Source of the DNA: Diplonema japonicum
Taxonomy: Eukaryota > Euglenozoa > Diplonemea > Diplonemida > Diplonemidae
DNA length: 64,000 bases
Assembly: GCA_964019335.1 (NCBI GenBank)
Contig: OZ025705.1
Coordinates: 62,001-126,000 of the forward strand
Reading direction: 5' to 3'
The notes under the pieces were generated by a model, which was not told where the DNA came from, made no database searches, and saw nothing but the letters and a program-made list of their open reading frames with translations. The first letter of the stretch is position 1. Each line of letters opens with the position of its first letter. The translations under genes were made by a program, and so were the position numbers. This document shows, piece after piece, positions 34,006 to 45,137 of this stretch.

Positions 34006-35332
34006 TTACGTTAACAAAAATAACTCGGAAATTTGTCAGCCCCGGCACTTTTTTCACTTTGCAGTAATAAACATAAAAATATGTTCGCCCGTATTTTTTT
34101 TTTTTTTCTCGATGTTTTTTTTTTAAAAAAAACCTCTTTCCTTCAAAAATATCTTTTTTTTTTTTTGCAACGCTCTGAGCGTCATTGTGCGCATGGAAAC
34201 TTCGTTGCAAAAAAAAAAAAACAAAAAAAAAAGAAAGAAAAGGAGTGGGGGGGGGGGAGGTGAAAAAACGAACACACGTTGTAAAAATAGGGGAGTGGGG
34301 GGGGGGGGGGGGGGGACTAAGCGCGAAGGTATGAATTTCTTCAATTATTTTTTTTTTTCTTCTTCTTTCCTTCTTCTATACTGTCTTGAAGAACTAAGAT
34401 CTCAAGAGAAGAGAAAAAAAAAAATGTAGTTAAAAAAAAAAAAATATGCATGTGAAAGAAAAAAAAAAGGGGGGGAATATTTTCTGTGATATTCACTGTT
34501 TTTTTAAAAGTTTTGAAGTAAAATATAATAGATATACTGAGAGTTAAGGGTCTCGTTAAGACCAGTGGGGGGCGGAGGGAATAACAACTAAAATGGTGTC
34601 ACCACCATGAGGCAAGATTAGTCTCCCCCAAGCCTGAGTTAAAAAAGGGACAAGGCTCTAGGTGGGGGAGGGGGTTAAAGAACCACGTGGTAGGACATAT
34701 ATATATATATATTTTTTTTTTCTTTTTTTTTTTGTTATAAGGTTTAAAAAAAAAAAGTTCTTTTAGGTTTTTTTTTTTATTTTTTTCGCAATTAAAAAAA
34801 AAAAAAAAGGGAAAATTACACGTCTCATGTTGCTGTGAAATATAAACTCCCAAAGAATATGTCAATAAATGAAGGGGGGGGGGGGGGGGGGGGGAAGGTT
34901 GGTGGGTGTGGACCACACAATACTGGTTCCTGGTCTCTGTGGTTCTACCTCCCTATTCTTGTTCCTTAAAGTGTGGCGTTATGGCCAGCTGCGGACAACA
35001 AAAAATTGGAAGGAGGAACGAAGGAAAACAACAAAAAACAAAAAAAAAAAGAAAGAAAGAAAGAAAGAAAGAAACCTGTAAAAATAAAATCAACTTATTG
35101 CGTTGAAGGCTTCTTAGCACATCCCTAAAAATAAAAAAATAAAAAGGGGGTGATTCACTTACAACCTTTAAAAAAAAAGAAAAGCCTCTTCTGGCAAATG
35201 CCTACCCTTTCTTTATAGGTGCATAAGTGCATCTCAGCATCTTACCATAATAAGGGTATTTTTCGATTTTCTTCGGGTGTATTTAAGTGGATTGCCCCAG
35301 ATAAAGAGCAATAGGTCATTTACCAATCTACT

Positions 35333-35377
<45 letters not shown>

Positions 35378-35773
35378 AGAAGAAGGGGAGGAGGGGCATA
35401 TGGTAGAGCGGCATAAATGGGAGCAAAAGAATAACTTATTGGAAACCCAGTTCAGAAAGAGGTTAGTTGCTCCCAGCGATCTATCAAAGAAAATGTCCCC
35501 GGCGGCCCATTTCTTTCTTTTTTTTTTTTTTTTTTTTTTTTTCCCTTCTCCCAGTAACTGGAAGAAAAAGAAGAAGAAAAGAAGTGATGTAAGAAAAAAA
35601 AAAAAAACAAAAAAAAAAAAAAAAGAGAGAAAAGAGCCATAATTGAAATCTGTGCCGAGAGCAAGAAAATTTCTTGTGTACTGCAATAAAACGGGAAAAA
35701 AAAAAAAATCTTCGCCAAAAGCAAGAAACAGCCATCGACTATTTCTTGACGAAAGTATTTGATCGAAAACTGG

Positions 35774-35804
<31 letters not shown>

Positions 35805-37706
35805 ATTTTTATTTCCGCTGTTACATGTGCCCATCGATAACGGCAATTATAAACTCACTACTTTGTAGGTTAATAAAAAGTTTCTTTTTTTTAAAATATG
35901 TTCTCATATGAATCAAAAGAAGCACTCACACACAGACCGTTTTATTTTCCTTCTTTTTTCCCCCCCCCCTCATCAAATTAAAAAACTGGAGGAAAAAAAA
36001 AAGTAGGTATCAAAAAAAAGGCATTTCGTATTTTTTCACACATCAAAGTAGAAACAAAAAAGGGGGGGAGAGGGAAATAAATATCTGGGAAAAAATTCTT
36101 TTCAAAATTCTCTCATCCTTAGGGGATCGCTTACACTTCTCGTCCCCCTTCCCCCCCCCCCCCCCCCCCTTTCTTCTAGGTTCCTTACTACTTACTGTCG
36201 AAATACGGTAAAAGGAAGGAGATTGGACACAGAAAAACCACTACCTTACAAGGCAAATAAAGAGAGAACAATAAAAAAATTCTTAAAAAATGATTCCTAA
36301 TTTCCTTTTTTTTTTGCAGGGAGAAAAATCTTTGAAAAATCTTGATTCGGGGGTTCCTCATCTCGGAGGACCGTTATTACGGGAGCGGGAAAAAAAAAAA
36401 AAAAACCCCCCGTTTTTTTTTTTTTTTTTATTTTTTATTTTTTTGTGTAAGTGCTTTTTTTTTTTTCCCCCCTAAAAAAAGGGGGGGGAAAAAAAAGAAA
36501 AGAAAAAGCCCTAAGATAAAAAGAAACGCGGGAGAAAAAAAAAGAGAGAAAAAAGGGTACAGGGAAAATTCTTTTTTTTTTTTTTTTTTTAATTTCACTC
36601 CTCGTCATTTTCTTCACTCACGACGCGAAATGGCCATTATTTATCTAGTTAAATAATGAGATTTTGGAGTTAAATAATAGCACTTCAGAGTGCAAGAAAT
36701 ATACCCAAACCCTTGAAAAATCTTTTTGGGATGGGCGTATTTTGACTATTTTTGGCCATCTGAGGCCATTCCGGCCCTTAAAGTGGGAATTACCTATTTT
36801 CCTTAGAGGGATATCCCCTAAAAAAAAGCGAAATCAGTGAAGAATGACTCAAATGACGAAGAGCGAAAATAAAACGACTTACTTTGCCGCCAAATGAGCC
36901 ATTATTTAACACCCGTTTCCGTTTTTTCAGGAACTTGAGTTAAATAATGACTCATAATTTGTTGGCCAATACATAGCTATTTCTTTTTTCCCCCCCTTTT
37001 TTTTTTGGTTTTTTGTCACTCTTGACAGTAATGAGAAATGGGACTTCCCCCCCCCCCTTTTTTTAATGTTGAGAGCGATTGGGTAAACAAAAATACTACA
37101 AAAAAAAATGAAAAAAAGTGCCGGGCTGACAATGTGTCAAAGTGTCTGATTGACTGTCTTCTGAGCTTTCTAGGGCCGGTGTAGACCGGTATAAATCCAG
37201 TGTAACATTACAACCCTGTCGGATCAGACAAACTGTAGTCATCAAGTTGGCCGTTTTTTATTTCTCCCCGACAAATTTTTGTTCACTTTTACAGTATTGC
37301 GAATTTTGCTACCCTCATTTCTGTTCTCATACAGATAAAAAAAAAGGGGGGGGATGTTGGTGATGGTGTTGTAAGACGGCAACAAGGAAGGGAAAGTAAA
37401 AGAGAAAAAAAAAAAAAGTCCCTGAGCGAGATTACAAAAATTGGTCTTCTTCATTTTATTTTTCCCTCGCAGGGGGGGGGGGGGGGGGTTTACGCTAAAA
37501 AAAAACTCTTTTTCCCTTCCTTCTCTCTTACCATGTACCACCTTTTCAAAATCCCTTCAATACGTCAAAAAATGTGTGTGTGTGTGTGTTATTATTTTCC
37601 CTTGCACATGAACTTTTTTCTTGTTCTTCTTTTTTTTTTTCCCCCTTTTAATTACGGCATGATTATGAGTTAGATATGATCTTAGTGAGGAAGGGGGAAA
37701 AAAAAA

Positions 37707-37745
37707 GGCGATGTTTAAGGCAAATCCCACTTGAGGACCACCCTT
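37707..37745 (+). repeat. Dispersed repeat R3, copy b
   Basis: Near-identical to 32908-32947; located about 130 bp before a SINE-like head fragment. Confidence 0.6.
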
Positions 37746-37872
37746 GTTCCTATTTGCGGTCACAGCTGATGCTTCTAAAGATAGATCTTCTATTCCGCAG
37801 CAACCTCACGTACTTCTGCAGGATTCCATCCTTGGCGTCCTACTTCTCACCTCTAAGAAAAAAAAATAAAAA

Positions 37873-37926
37873 GATAAAGGAGGCCAGTTGGTGGTGCCCC
37901 GCACAAGCACTATGTCTACTTGATTC
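37873..37926 (+). repeat. SINE-like repeat, head fragment (S5)
   Basis: GATAAAGGAGGCCAGTTGGT through GTCTACTTGATT matches the first ~55 bases of the S family, then similarity stops. Confidence 0.65.
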
Positions 37927-38978
37927 CGTGTTCATGCATAAGGAAGTATAGGCAGCAAGCTGGGATAAATAAAAGGTTTTTTTTTTTGAGCCGCATTGCT
38001 GCCTAGATACCGGGACGCCACTTTTTTTTTTTTCTTATTTTATTTTTTTTTTCATTTTTTTTTTGATAAAGGGGGACCAATTTTTTTTTTCATTTTTTTT
38101 TTGGGGGCTTTTAATTCTAAGAAGAAAGCCTTGTTCTAGGTACGAACCCCTTTTTGGTTTCTTTTTTTTGGGGGGGGTTGAGGTGGGGGGAGAGGAGGTA
38201 ATGGTAGAAGAATAATAAAAAAAAGAAGAAGAAAAACAGCTTTTTTTCCAAAGAAGATTTGTTGCTTTAACATGATTCTCTTTGCAGTTGTTGTTGTTTT
38301 TTTTTCCCCCCCTTTTAATGCCACTTCTGGTAGGAGTACAAACTGCCACCGGAGTTGTTTCTCGCATCCCTTTCTTTTTTTTTCTTTCTTCTTTTTAAAA
38401 CCCTCTTTTGATTTTTTTCAATTTATTCATTATTTTTCCTCCCTGTTTCCTCTTTATAAAAAGAGGGGAGGCGGGACTGACAACGCGAGAATATTCCCTA
38501 ATTTTGATTTTTTTTTTTTTTTTTTTTTTTGTATTTCTTTTTTTTTTTTCTCTTTTTTTCGTGCATTGTTCTTCTTTAACTTTTTTTTTGTTGAGGAAAT
38601 GAATCTGGAAAAAAAAAGAAAAAAAAGAAAAAAAAAATGAGATATAGCAATTTGCTTTTTTTTTTTGTAAGGGCGGCAATGTATACCAGCCCTAAAAAAT
38701 AAATGAATAAAAATTTTTATTTTGAACTAGGAGGGGTAGGTGGGGAATGAGAGACAAGGGAAAGCGCTTTTGTCATGACTTTGGTGATTCCTCCACCTTA
38801 TGTTAACTTTGAGCGAAGAAAAAAAAGGGAAAAAAAAAGGGAAAACCCCATCTTGAAATCCCGCCAAAAAGACGTAAAAGTATAGAAACAAAGCGCCCTC
38901 TCATTTGTCTTTCGATCCCCCCCCCCCTTTTTTTCGCTTATCTCCTCCTTCAAATGTTTCTTTTTTATTTTTTTTATT
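37927..38978. other. Homopolymer-rich stretch
   Basis: T, G and A runs. No gene or repeat family is seen. Confidence 0.5.
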
Positions 38979-39651
38979 CATAGTATCCAGGGTTAACCGA
39001 TCACCCGCGGGTTTTTAATTACAATCGGGTTTTAAATTGACGTCAAATGAAAGGCGAGCATGCTTAAAACCCTTATATTCGTATCCCGGGCCCCCCAGAT
39101 ACACAAAGCCGACCCCATGGGAGCATCAAAACGACTTAGAAAAGGATTGTTTTCCTGAAAAGCTGGGTGGCGGTTTTTCTTCTTTTTTCTGTTTAAATAG
39201 GAGCGAAATCAAAAAATCAATAATTAGAACGGGAGGAGAGCGTGCAACCATACTTATAACCCTTGTATTCGTCTCCCAGACCTCCCAGATACACAAAGCC
39301 TGCATCGAAACGACTTAGAAGAAAAGGATTATTTTCCCTGTTTTTGGCTGGTTTTTAACTAGGCGCGAAAGTCAATAGAGAGCAGCTTTCTGAGCCAGCC
39401 ACCACGCTTCGATATCGAATGAGGTCGCCTCAAGGCTGTGGTCCTGGGCTATGGCCGAGTAGGACAGCCATTCCCCCTCTTACACGTCTGCAGAGGTAGG
39501 CTGTCGCGTACCGTCGAAATTACAAAAAACCGATCAAACCGATCCGAAATTACAAAAAAACCCATCATTAACCCGACAGTGATCGAAAATCTAAAATTGC
39601 TCGGGTCGGGTTTTAAAACCCGAAGGTGATCGGTTAACCCTGGATACTATG
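38979..39651. mobile_element. 673-bp DNA transposon with 27-bp terminal inverted repeats
   Basis: The left end CATAGTATCCAGGGTTAACC plus GATCACC (38979-39005) is repeated exactly, inverted, at 39625-39651; a further CGGGTTTT block follows two mismatches on each side. TTTATT lies directly outside both ends (38973-38978 and 39652-39657), a possible 6-bp target duplication, though in low-complexity sequence. Inside are two imperfect direct repeats (about 39049-39165 and 39229-39345) sharing CCCAGATACACAAAGCC and CGACTTAGAA. No transposase is encoded, so it is non-autonomous. The superfamily is not identified. Confidence 0.85.
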
Positions 39652-39657
39652 TTTATT

Positions 39658-40302
39658 TATTATTATTTTTCTTTTTTTGTTTTCCCCCCGTCTCCTTTCT
39701 GCTTTCTACGGGTCTGGCCGAGAAAAAAAATAAATTCTGCGGGCACCCTGGTGACGGGAGGTGTGTAAAAAAGCTCTCTGGTAAAAAAGAAAAAAAAATG
39801 GGGTAAAATAGAGATAAATTCTCAGAGGAAGCTTTGCTCGGCAACACGAGGGGAGAGTGAGAAGAAGGAGCCGGAGATGCACATTAGAAGGTGGGAAAAA
39901 AAAAAGAAAAAGGGGGGGGGGGAAAAAAAGAAATGGAGAGAGAGAGAGAAGGGGGGAGGGGGGATATGGGAACTCTGGGTATATGGTTCGTCCTCCCACC
40001 CACCCCTCTTCTTCTTTTTTTTTTTTTCCTTTTTTTTTTTTTTTTCATCTAACTTTTGTGCTCGCCCTCCTTTTCTCCTGCCCTCTGACCAACAAAATGG
40101 GAATAGGGATGTGAAACTCAAAAAAAAAAAAAAAAACTGGTGAAGACAAAAGAGTGTTGCCCTAGCAGCGCATAGAAAAGAAGAAACAAGTAAAAACGGA
40201 GGGGGGGGGGAGGGAGGGAGGGAAGGGGAAAAGTGCGTGTGATCTGAAAATAAAAGGGGGTGGGATTGGGGGGGGAAAAGAAAGAACATAAAAAAGGAAA
40301 GG

Positions 40303-40345
<43 letters not shown>

Positions 40346-41002
40346 ATTGGATACCTAATGTAGATTTCAAAAAACAAGTGTCGTTTTCCGGAAAAATCAA
40401 TGGAAATTTAAAAAACAAGCCAGTTCCCTGGATAAAAAAAAAAAATAATAATAATAAAAAAAAAAAAGGCCAGTGTTATACACCCAATACAGATTTGGTA
40501 TCTTATGTTTTCAAAAAATATTAAAAAAAAATTCAGAGGAACATAAAAAAAAATAAAATAAAAAAGAGGAGGGAAAAAAAAAAATAATTGGTTAATTGTT
40601 TTGGAGTGGAAAGAGAAAGTAATAATATAAAAAATAAAAATAAAAATACGGCACCCATGCGACCTCAGAAAAATCTTGTTAAATAAAGGGGATGGGGGGG
40701 GTGGCGTGGCGTGGCGTAAGAAGGTAAAGCGGCGATGTTGAGCCCTGCCCTTGCCTAGCTGCCCACATGCGCACAAACATTTAGTGCGCCAAAATTACCC
40801 CATTTACTGGCTTATTAAAGAATATACCGGACTGGTGAATATTTTGCACCGTAAAAAAGTCAATTTTGTAATCCCAAATCTGATACTTTGAGGGGGGTGG
40901 GGGTGGGAGTGGGGGGGATGAAAGAAAACAAAAAAAAAAGAAAACAAATCTTTCACAGAAAAAAATGGAATAAACAACCACCTACTGTGCAAATTTAAAT
41001 TT

Positions 41003-41038
<36 letters not shown>

Positions 41039-41170
41039 CCCCCTTTTCTTTTTTTTTTTCCCTTTTTTTTTCCCCTCCTTTTTTTTTTCCCCCCCAAAAA
41101 AAAAGGGGGGGAAAGCTACCGGTATAAAAAATAATAATAAAAAAATACAACTTTATTATCTTTTTATTTC
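39658..41170. other. Homopolymer-rich stretch
   Basis: Includes about 32 T near 40303-40340 and a T-C-A-G block series at 41004-41113. No gene is seen. Confidence 0.5.
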
Positions 41171-42293
41171 ACAGTTTTATTTCCCTCGGCCTAAATTCTC
41201 AAAGAGCGAGGAAAGTAGCGTTTTTTTCCCCCCGGGCAAATAAACTTTTAAGCCAAATTTAACAGGGCGGGGAAATAAACTAACATAATTCTTCCAGCTC
41301 TTTTTTTTATCAAAGATGCCAAAAAGCAAGAAGGTCAAGCGCATGGAAGAGATCTATGAGTCAAACATATAAGAACCCTTCCTATGAAAAAGCGTGGACT
41401 GCGATACTGCGATGCTCGAGTCAGAGAACATAGCAGGGAAGCCGCGTGAGCAAGCTATCGTTACCTACTTCCAAAGCAGGAGGGAAGCCGGGCTCAAGGC
41501 ATCGAGCCTCTGGTGTCTTTACTCCAAATTGAAAGCTTGGCCTCGCTTGACGTCTTTGCCACTTTATCAAGTGACGAGGTTCAAGATTATATTGAACAAA
41601 AAAAAAGGGACCGCTACCGCCGCTATCGTTGCTTGCATGTTTAGCGGGGGCATGAGATCTTGCGAAGTGGTGTCGATGGAAATCAGCGACATTGTTAAGA
41701 ATCAAGTTGATGGGAGGTTTATCTGCACTGTAGCACGTTCAAAGACGGGTGGGCACACAAAATTCCACATGTCTGGCATTTATGCATCAGCAATGGACCA
41801 GTACTTGTTGCTACGACCTAAGAAAGAGACCAAGCGTCTGTCCCTTTAATGGAGAGAGGAACGCCCATTGGCAAAAACAAGGTATACAAACTGGGGTACG
41901 ATGTGGCATCCGTCATCGGAAAGCCCGCCAATGAGATATCCAAGTTTACGTCACGTTACGTGCTGCTGAAAACGGCGCATCTATCTCCATGATGCAATCA
42001 CATTTTGGATGGAGAAACAAGCATGCCAGAGCACAAGCAGTGCGCAACACATGGCAGGACTTTTGAGTCAAATACAGACCAGCCCAGGACCAGGAAGCCC
42101 AAGCCAGTCACAGGACGTCAACATCAATATCAACATCCGCACACGCCAGGAGTAGATAGTACCCACTCCACACCCCTTTTTTCTTTTCTTTTGCCATTTT
42201 TATTTTTTCATTCTACAAACAAGCGTGATAGTCCAGCGTTTTCCGGTCCACGTCCCGCTCTTTGAGAATTTAGGCCTCGGGAAAATAAACTGT
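41171..42293 (+). mobile_element. Tyrosine-recombinase element bounded by 38-bp inverted repeats
   Basis: The segment 41171-41208 (core CCTAAATTCTCAAAGAGCG) is repeated inverted at 42256-42293 with 34 of 38 positions equal. Between them is a decayed tyrosine recombinase gene. CGGG[GCA]AAATAAAC occurs at 41233, 41268, 42278 and 42428, so the ends carry iterated motifs that could be recombinase-binding sites. No reverse transcriptase is present. The coding content fits Cryptons, but those normally lack inverted repeats; DIRS-type elements have them but carry reverse transcriptase. Confidence 0.7.
41317..42090 (+). pseudogene. Tyrosine recombinase (Crypton-like integrase), frameshifted
   Basis: A likely original start is ATG at 41317 (MPKSKKVKRMEEIYESN, then a stop). 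The main open part, 41394-41849, has a helical core-binding region and then the catalytic region: GGMRSCEVVSMEISDI holds the first Arg (box I), and TVARSKTGG holds the beta-hairpin Lys. After the stop at 41847 the family pattern continues in other frames: GTPIGKNKVYKLGYDVASVI, then GASISMMQSHFGWRNKHAR, the box-II His/Trp neighbourhood. The H-x-x-R motif falls at a frame change and no nucleophilic Tyr is visible. An A run at 41599-41607 may be one indel site. It is probably inactive. Confidence 0.75.
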
Positions 42294-42306
42294 AAACAAA
42301 ACGCCG

Positions 42307-42462
42307 TATTCCGGGGTAAAGTAGGGTTTACCTTTTCCCTCGACAGATTGCCCTGGCCCCTCGGAACCAATTTTTATTTTTTTGTTCGCTCGGTAAAAAT
42401 TATGTCCTCGGGAGCCACAATCTGTCTCGGGGAAATAAACCCTACTTTATTGCCCCGGAATA
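42307..42462. mobile_element. 156-bp inverted-repeat element (MITE-like)
   Basis: The left arm 42307-42350 (TATTCCGGGG, AAAGTAGGGTTTA, GACAGATTG) is repeated inverted at 42418-42462 with a few indels and mismatches. The arms share GTTTATTT.CCCGAG with the ends of the tyrosine-recombinase element 14 bp away, so it may be a deletion derivative or a related non-autonomous element. No clear target duplication is seen. Confidence 0.65.
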
Positions 42463-43173
42463 AATAGTTATTTTTTTTTTTTTATTTTTTTTTACCATAT
42501 TGCATTTTTGAAGAAGAAGAAAAAAAAAAAGAAGAAAAGAAAACTGTATGATCTTTCTTTTTGTTTTCTTTCTTTTTTTCCCCCCCCTTTGGGTTTGGAC
42601 TGACCCTCTGCTGCGGCAGTTTAAACAACTTGTGAGTGATGGAAAACAATTAAGGGGGGGGGGGGGGGTTTTAAAGGCTTTTGTAGAAAAAACCAGTATC
42701 AGTGAACTACTTCGAGAAAAAAAAAAGAGAAAAACAAATCATTTTTCATATTTTTTTATTGTCATAATAAAGAAAGAATCCCTTTTTAACGATGCCTGCC
42801 TTTGTCATCTTTCGAAAAAAAATTCTTGCACCGAAAGCTTAAGAAAGAGACCGCAGAGCCAATCGAAAGGGAAGGGGGGGGGGGGGGGAGATTTTCACAT
42901 CGAAAAAAAAGGGGGGGGCTGAAGTGCGAGTGAGAAACCTGAAGCCGATAGCCGCATAAAAAAAAATCTTTTGTTTTTTGTGGGGGGGGGAAACTCTTTG
43001 AAGCACGGGTTTTGCATAAATGAAAGGAACAAAAAAAATAAAAGAGCCATAAATAAATAGAGAGAATAAAAAAACCGAGAGGAGTAGAAAAAGTATTTAA
43101 AAAAAAAAAAAAAAAAAAAATGGGGCTTTGATTGCAACACTAGGTGGCGTTAAGCGTGCAATGAAGCACGAAC
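42463..43173. other. Homopolymer stretch
   Basis: A and G runs. The last part (43119-43152) is a 34-base repeat shared with 27773-27806 (31 of 34). Confidence 0.5.
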
Positions 43174-43446
43174 TACCTACTTGATTACAGGGGGCGCTCC
43201 CCGGCCGAGTTGTAGCTTCTTTTGCGTTCCGCGTCGTGTCCTTAATGCGTGCGGTGTGCTCAACCCTAGCCGGGGCGTCCCGGGTAACCAAGATTCTGCG
43301 CTCGTGCAGTTTGCTGCCTGTTCGTCACCCTGAGCATCTGCGTTACGTTCTTCCACTCGGGCGCTACCGGTGATGACCGACGAGGAGGTCAACAGCGAAC
43401 AACACATCTGATGTACTTCTTATATTTCCATGTTATCCCCACCACC
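43174..43446 (+). repeat. SINE-like dispersed repeat lacking the head (S6)
   Basis: It begins at CTTGATTACAGGGGGCGC of the S family and runs to CATGTTATCCCCACCACC. The usual head is replaced by other repeat sequence (43119-43173), suggesting a template switch or composite element. Confidence 0.75.
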
Positions 43447-43977
43447 TTAAAAAAGGAAAGAGTGAAAATAATTAAGAATACATACTAAAAGTCAGGTATT
43501 TCTTTTTTTTTTTTTTTTTTAAACAAGAAGGAGATGGGGATGGGGAAGGAAAAAAGAACAATAAGAAAAAACCATATTTAGGTTATGCCCTTGACCCAAG
43601 TGTGAACTTAAAAAAAAATCTTTTTTTTTTCTTTTTTGGGACGTAGGGCCAAACAACGACAAACGTCTTCTTTGAAACCCCCTGTTAAAAAAAAAAAAAA
43701 AAAAAAGAGAGAATTATTAAAAATCCTTAAATCCTTTTTTCCGTCGCCCTCCCCCCTCACCCCCTTTTTTTTTTTTACCTCGGTGGTTTCTCAATTTACG
43801 TTTCCCACCTAATTCACTCATATAATAAAAAATCGTCACTGTAACCCCTCGTTCTCCCTTCTTTTTTTTTTTTGACCGTTGTCAGAGGGAAACAGAGTAC
43901 GAAGAGGAAGGGGGGAAGAAAGAAACAGCCATGTCACTATTTGGGGGGGGGGTATTTTTTTCGGGAAAAGCTGATCC

Positions 43978-44012
<35 letters not shown>

Positions 44013-44118
44013 AAAAAGTCCAGCCATCACCCGGCAAGCTTTGGCGCCCACAATGATCGGCGTTTTGGTTGTTACTTATCAGTACAGTGAATAAATAAAT
44101 AAAAAATAATAATAAGAA

Positions 44119-44154
<36 letters not shown>

Positions 44155-44662
44155 CCTCTCAATATCTCAAAGTGCCACATATACCTAGCGCCGGTCCAGG
44201 AGGTACTGCCGGCTGCAGGGGGGGAAAAAATTTTTTTTTTTTTCTTTCGGACATCTTTAGAGGTACGAGGCGTGGAAAAAAAAAAAAAAAAAAAAAAAAA
44301 GTATTCGATCTTTTAACGTCAAGGTGCCAAACGGCGCTCAGCACGACCACCACCTCGGCTCAAAAGTGAACCATAAAGTACATGGGGTATGGGTGTTGTA
44401 GTCAACAACAACACATTGGAGAGAGCTTTTAACCTGTACAGCGCCACCTCTCGAAAAAGAAAAAAGACGGTAGGGTTGGAGAGGACCAACCCTTGTTCTC
44501 TATATTTTTTTTTTTTTTTTTTTTCCCGAAAAAAAAATTTTTTTTAATCCCCTTCTTTCTTCCCCCACCCCCTCCTTTTCTCCTGCAAAAAAAAAAAAAA
44601 AAGAAAGAACGGGTGACCATAGTTTTTTTTTCGTATCGTAGAAGCGGGAAGTCTCTCTCTTT
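43447..44662. other. Homopolymer-rich stretch before the gene-dense half
   Basis: Runs of A and T up to about 33. Segment 44160-44460 contains mixed sequence without a recognisable gene. Confidence 0.5.
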
Positions 44663-45022
44663 CTAAAGCAACCATTGAGGGTCTTGCAAAAGGTATTGCA
44701 GATTAACCGACTGCACCGAACTGACTAGTTGTTGCTGTGTTTCGACAAATTTGGTAGTCCTTTCCTGCTTGTTGATCCGACCAACGGTAGCATACATGGC
44801 TTTCAGTTTCTCTATACTTTCCCTGCTGGACGAACTGCCTTCACTGCTACCACTTCCCTCACTCGCATCACTCCAGCACTCGGACACCTCGGCACTCGAC
44901 CCCGAAGAGCACAATTTCTCACTTTCCACGAATTTCTTGTCCTCACCACCTTCCACTGCTGCCGCCCATGCAGAGCTGTAGGCTTCTTTAATCTTAAGGA
45001 TCTTGGCGCGTCTGGCGTCCAT
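44663..45022 (-). CDS. Hypothetical protein, 119 residues
   Basis: A short soluble protein with a central Ser/Gly/Glu-rich low-complexity segment (about residues 38-68). It is flanked by two similar helical motifs: residues 5-33 (RAKILKIKEAYSSAW..., ending DKKFVESEK) and residues 69-97 (IEKLKAMYATVGRINKQERTTKFVETQQ). The two look like an imperfect internal duplication. No family is recognised. Support for a real gene is the best acceptor signal in the window upstream (AG at 45059), a 15-A run directly before the ATG, and same-strand neighbours. Confidence 0.65.
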   Translation of the reverse strand: MDARRAKILKIKEAYSSAWAAAVEGGEDKKFVESEKLCSSGSSAEVSECWSDASEGSGSSEGSSSSRESIEKLKAMYATVGRINKQERTTKFVETQQQLVSSVQSVNLQYLLQDPQWLL

Positions 45023-45058
45023 TTTTTTTTTTTTTTTAATCCAAAAATAATTAATATC

Positions 45059-45137
45059 CTGTGGGAATGTGTGTGGAAAAAGAAAAGAAAAAAAGAAAAA
45101 AAGAAAACGAAGAACAAAAAAAAGAAGAAAAAAAATT
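45059..45137 (-). promoter_or_regulatory. Strong pyrimidine tract and CAG splice acceptor
   Basis: On the coding strand about 75 bases are almost only T and C, ending CCACACACATTCCCACAG with the AG at 45059. A 36-nt leader ending in 15 A then reaches the ATG. This is the textbook form of a 3' splice site and suits trans-splicing. Confidence 0.6.

Larger units (their letters stand above)
30275..37872. other. 7.6-kb gene desert
   Basis: Long homopolymers and microsatellites, including (AAT)n at about 33952-34003 and GAAA near 35050-35072. Unique-looking segments at 30840-31075 and 33640-33800 have no recognised coding content. Segment 36626-36955 contains repeated ATTATTTA/GTTAAATAATGA motifs. 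Repeat R3 copy a is at 32908-32947. Confidence 0.5.

Noticed and set aside
33452-34126. Long plus-strand ORF of 224 codons
   Set aside because: Composed of Lys, Ile and Phe runs from A, AAT and T tracts; no coding signature.
35234-35806. Minus-strand ORF of 190 codons
   Set aside because: Mostly Phe and Lys runs; interrupted unique pieces show no family.
39822-40418. Minus-strand ORF of 198 codons
   Set aside because: Pro, Phe and Lys runs from homopolymers.
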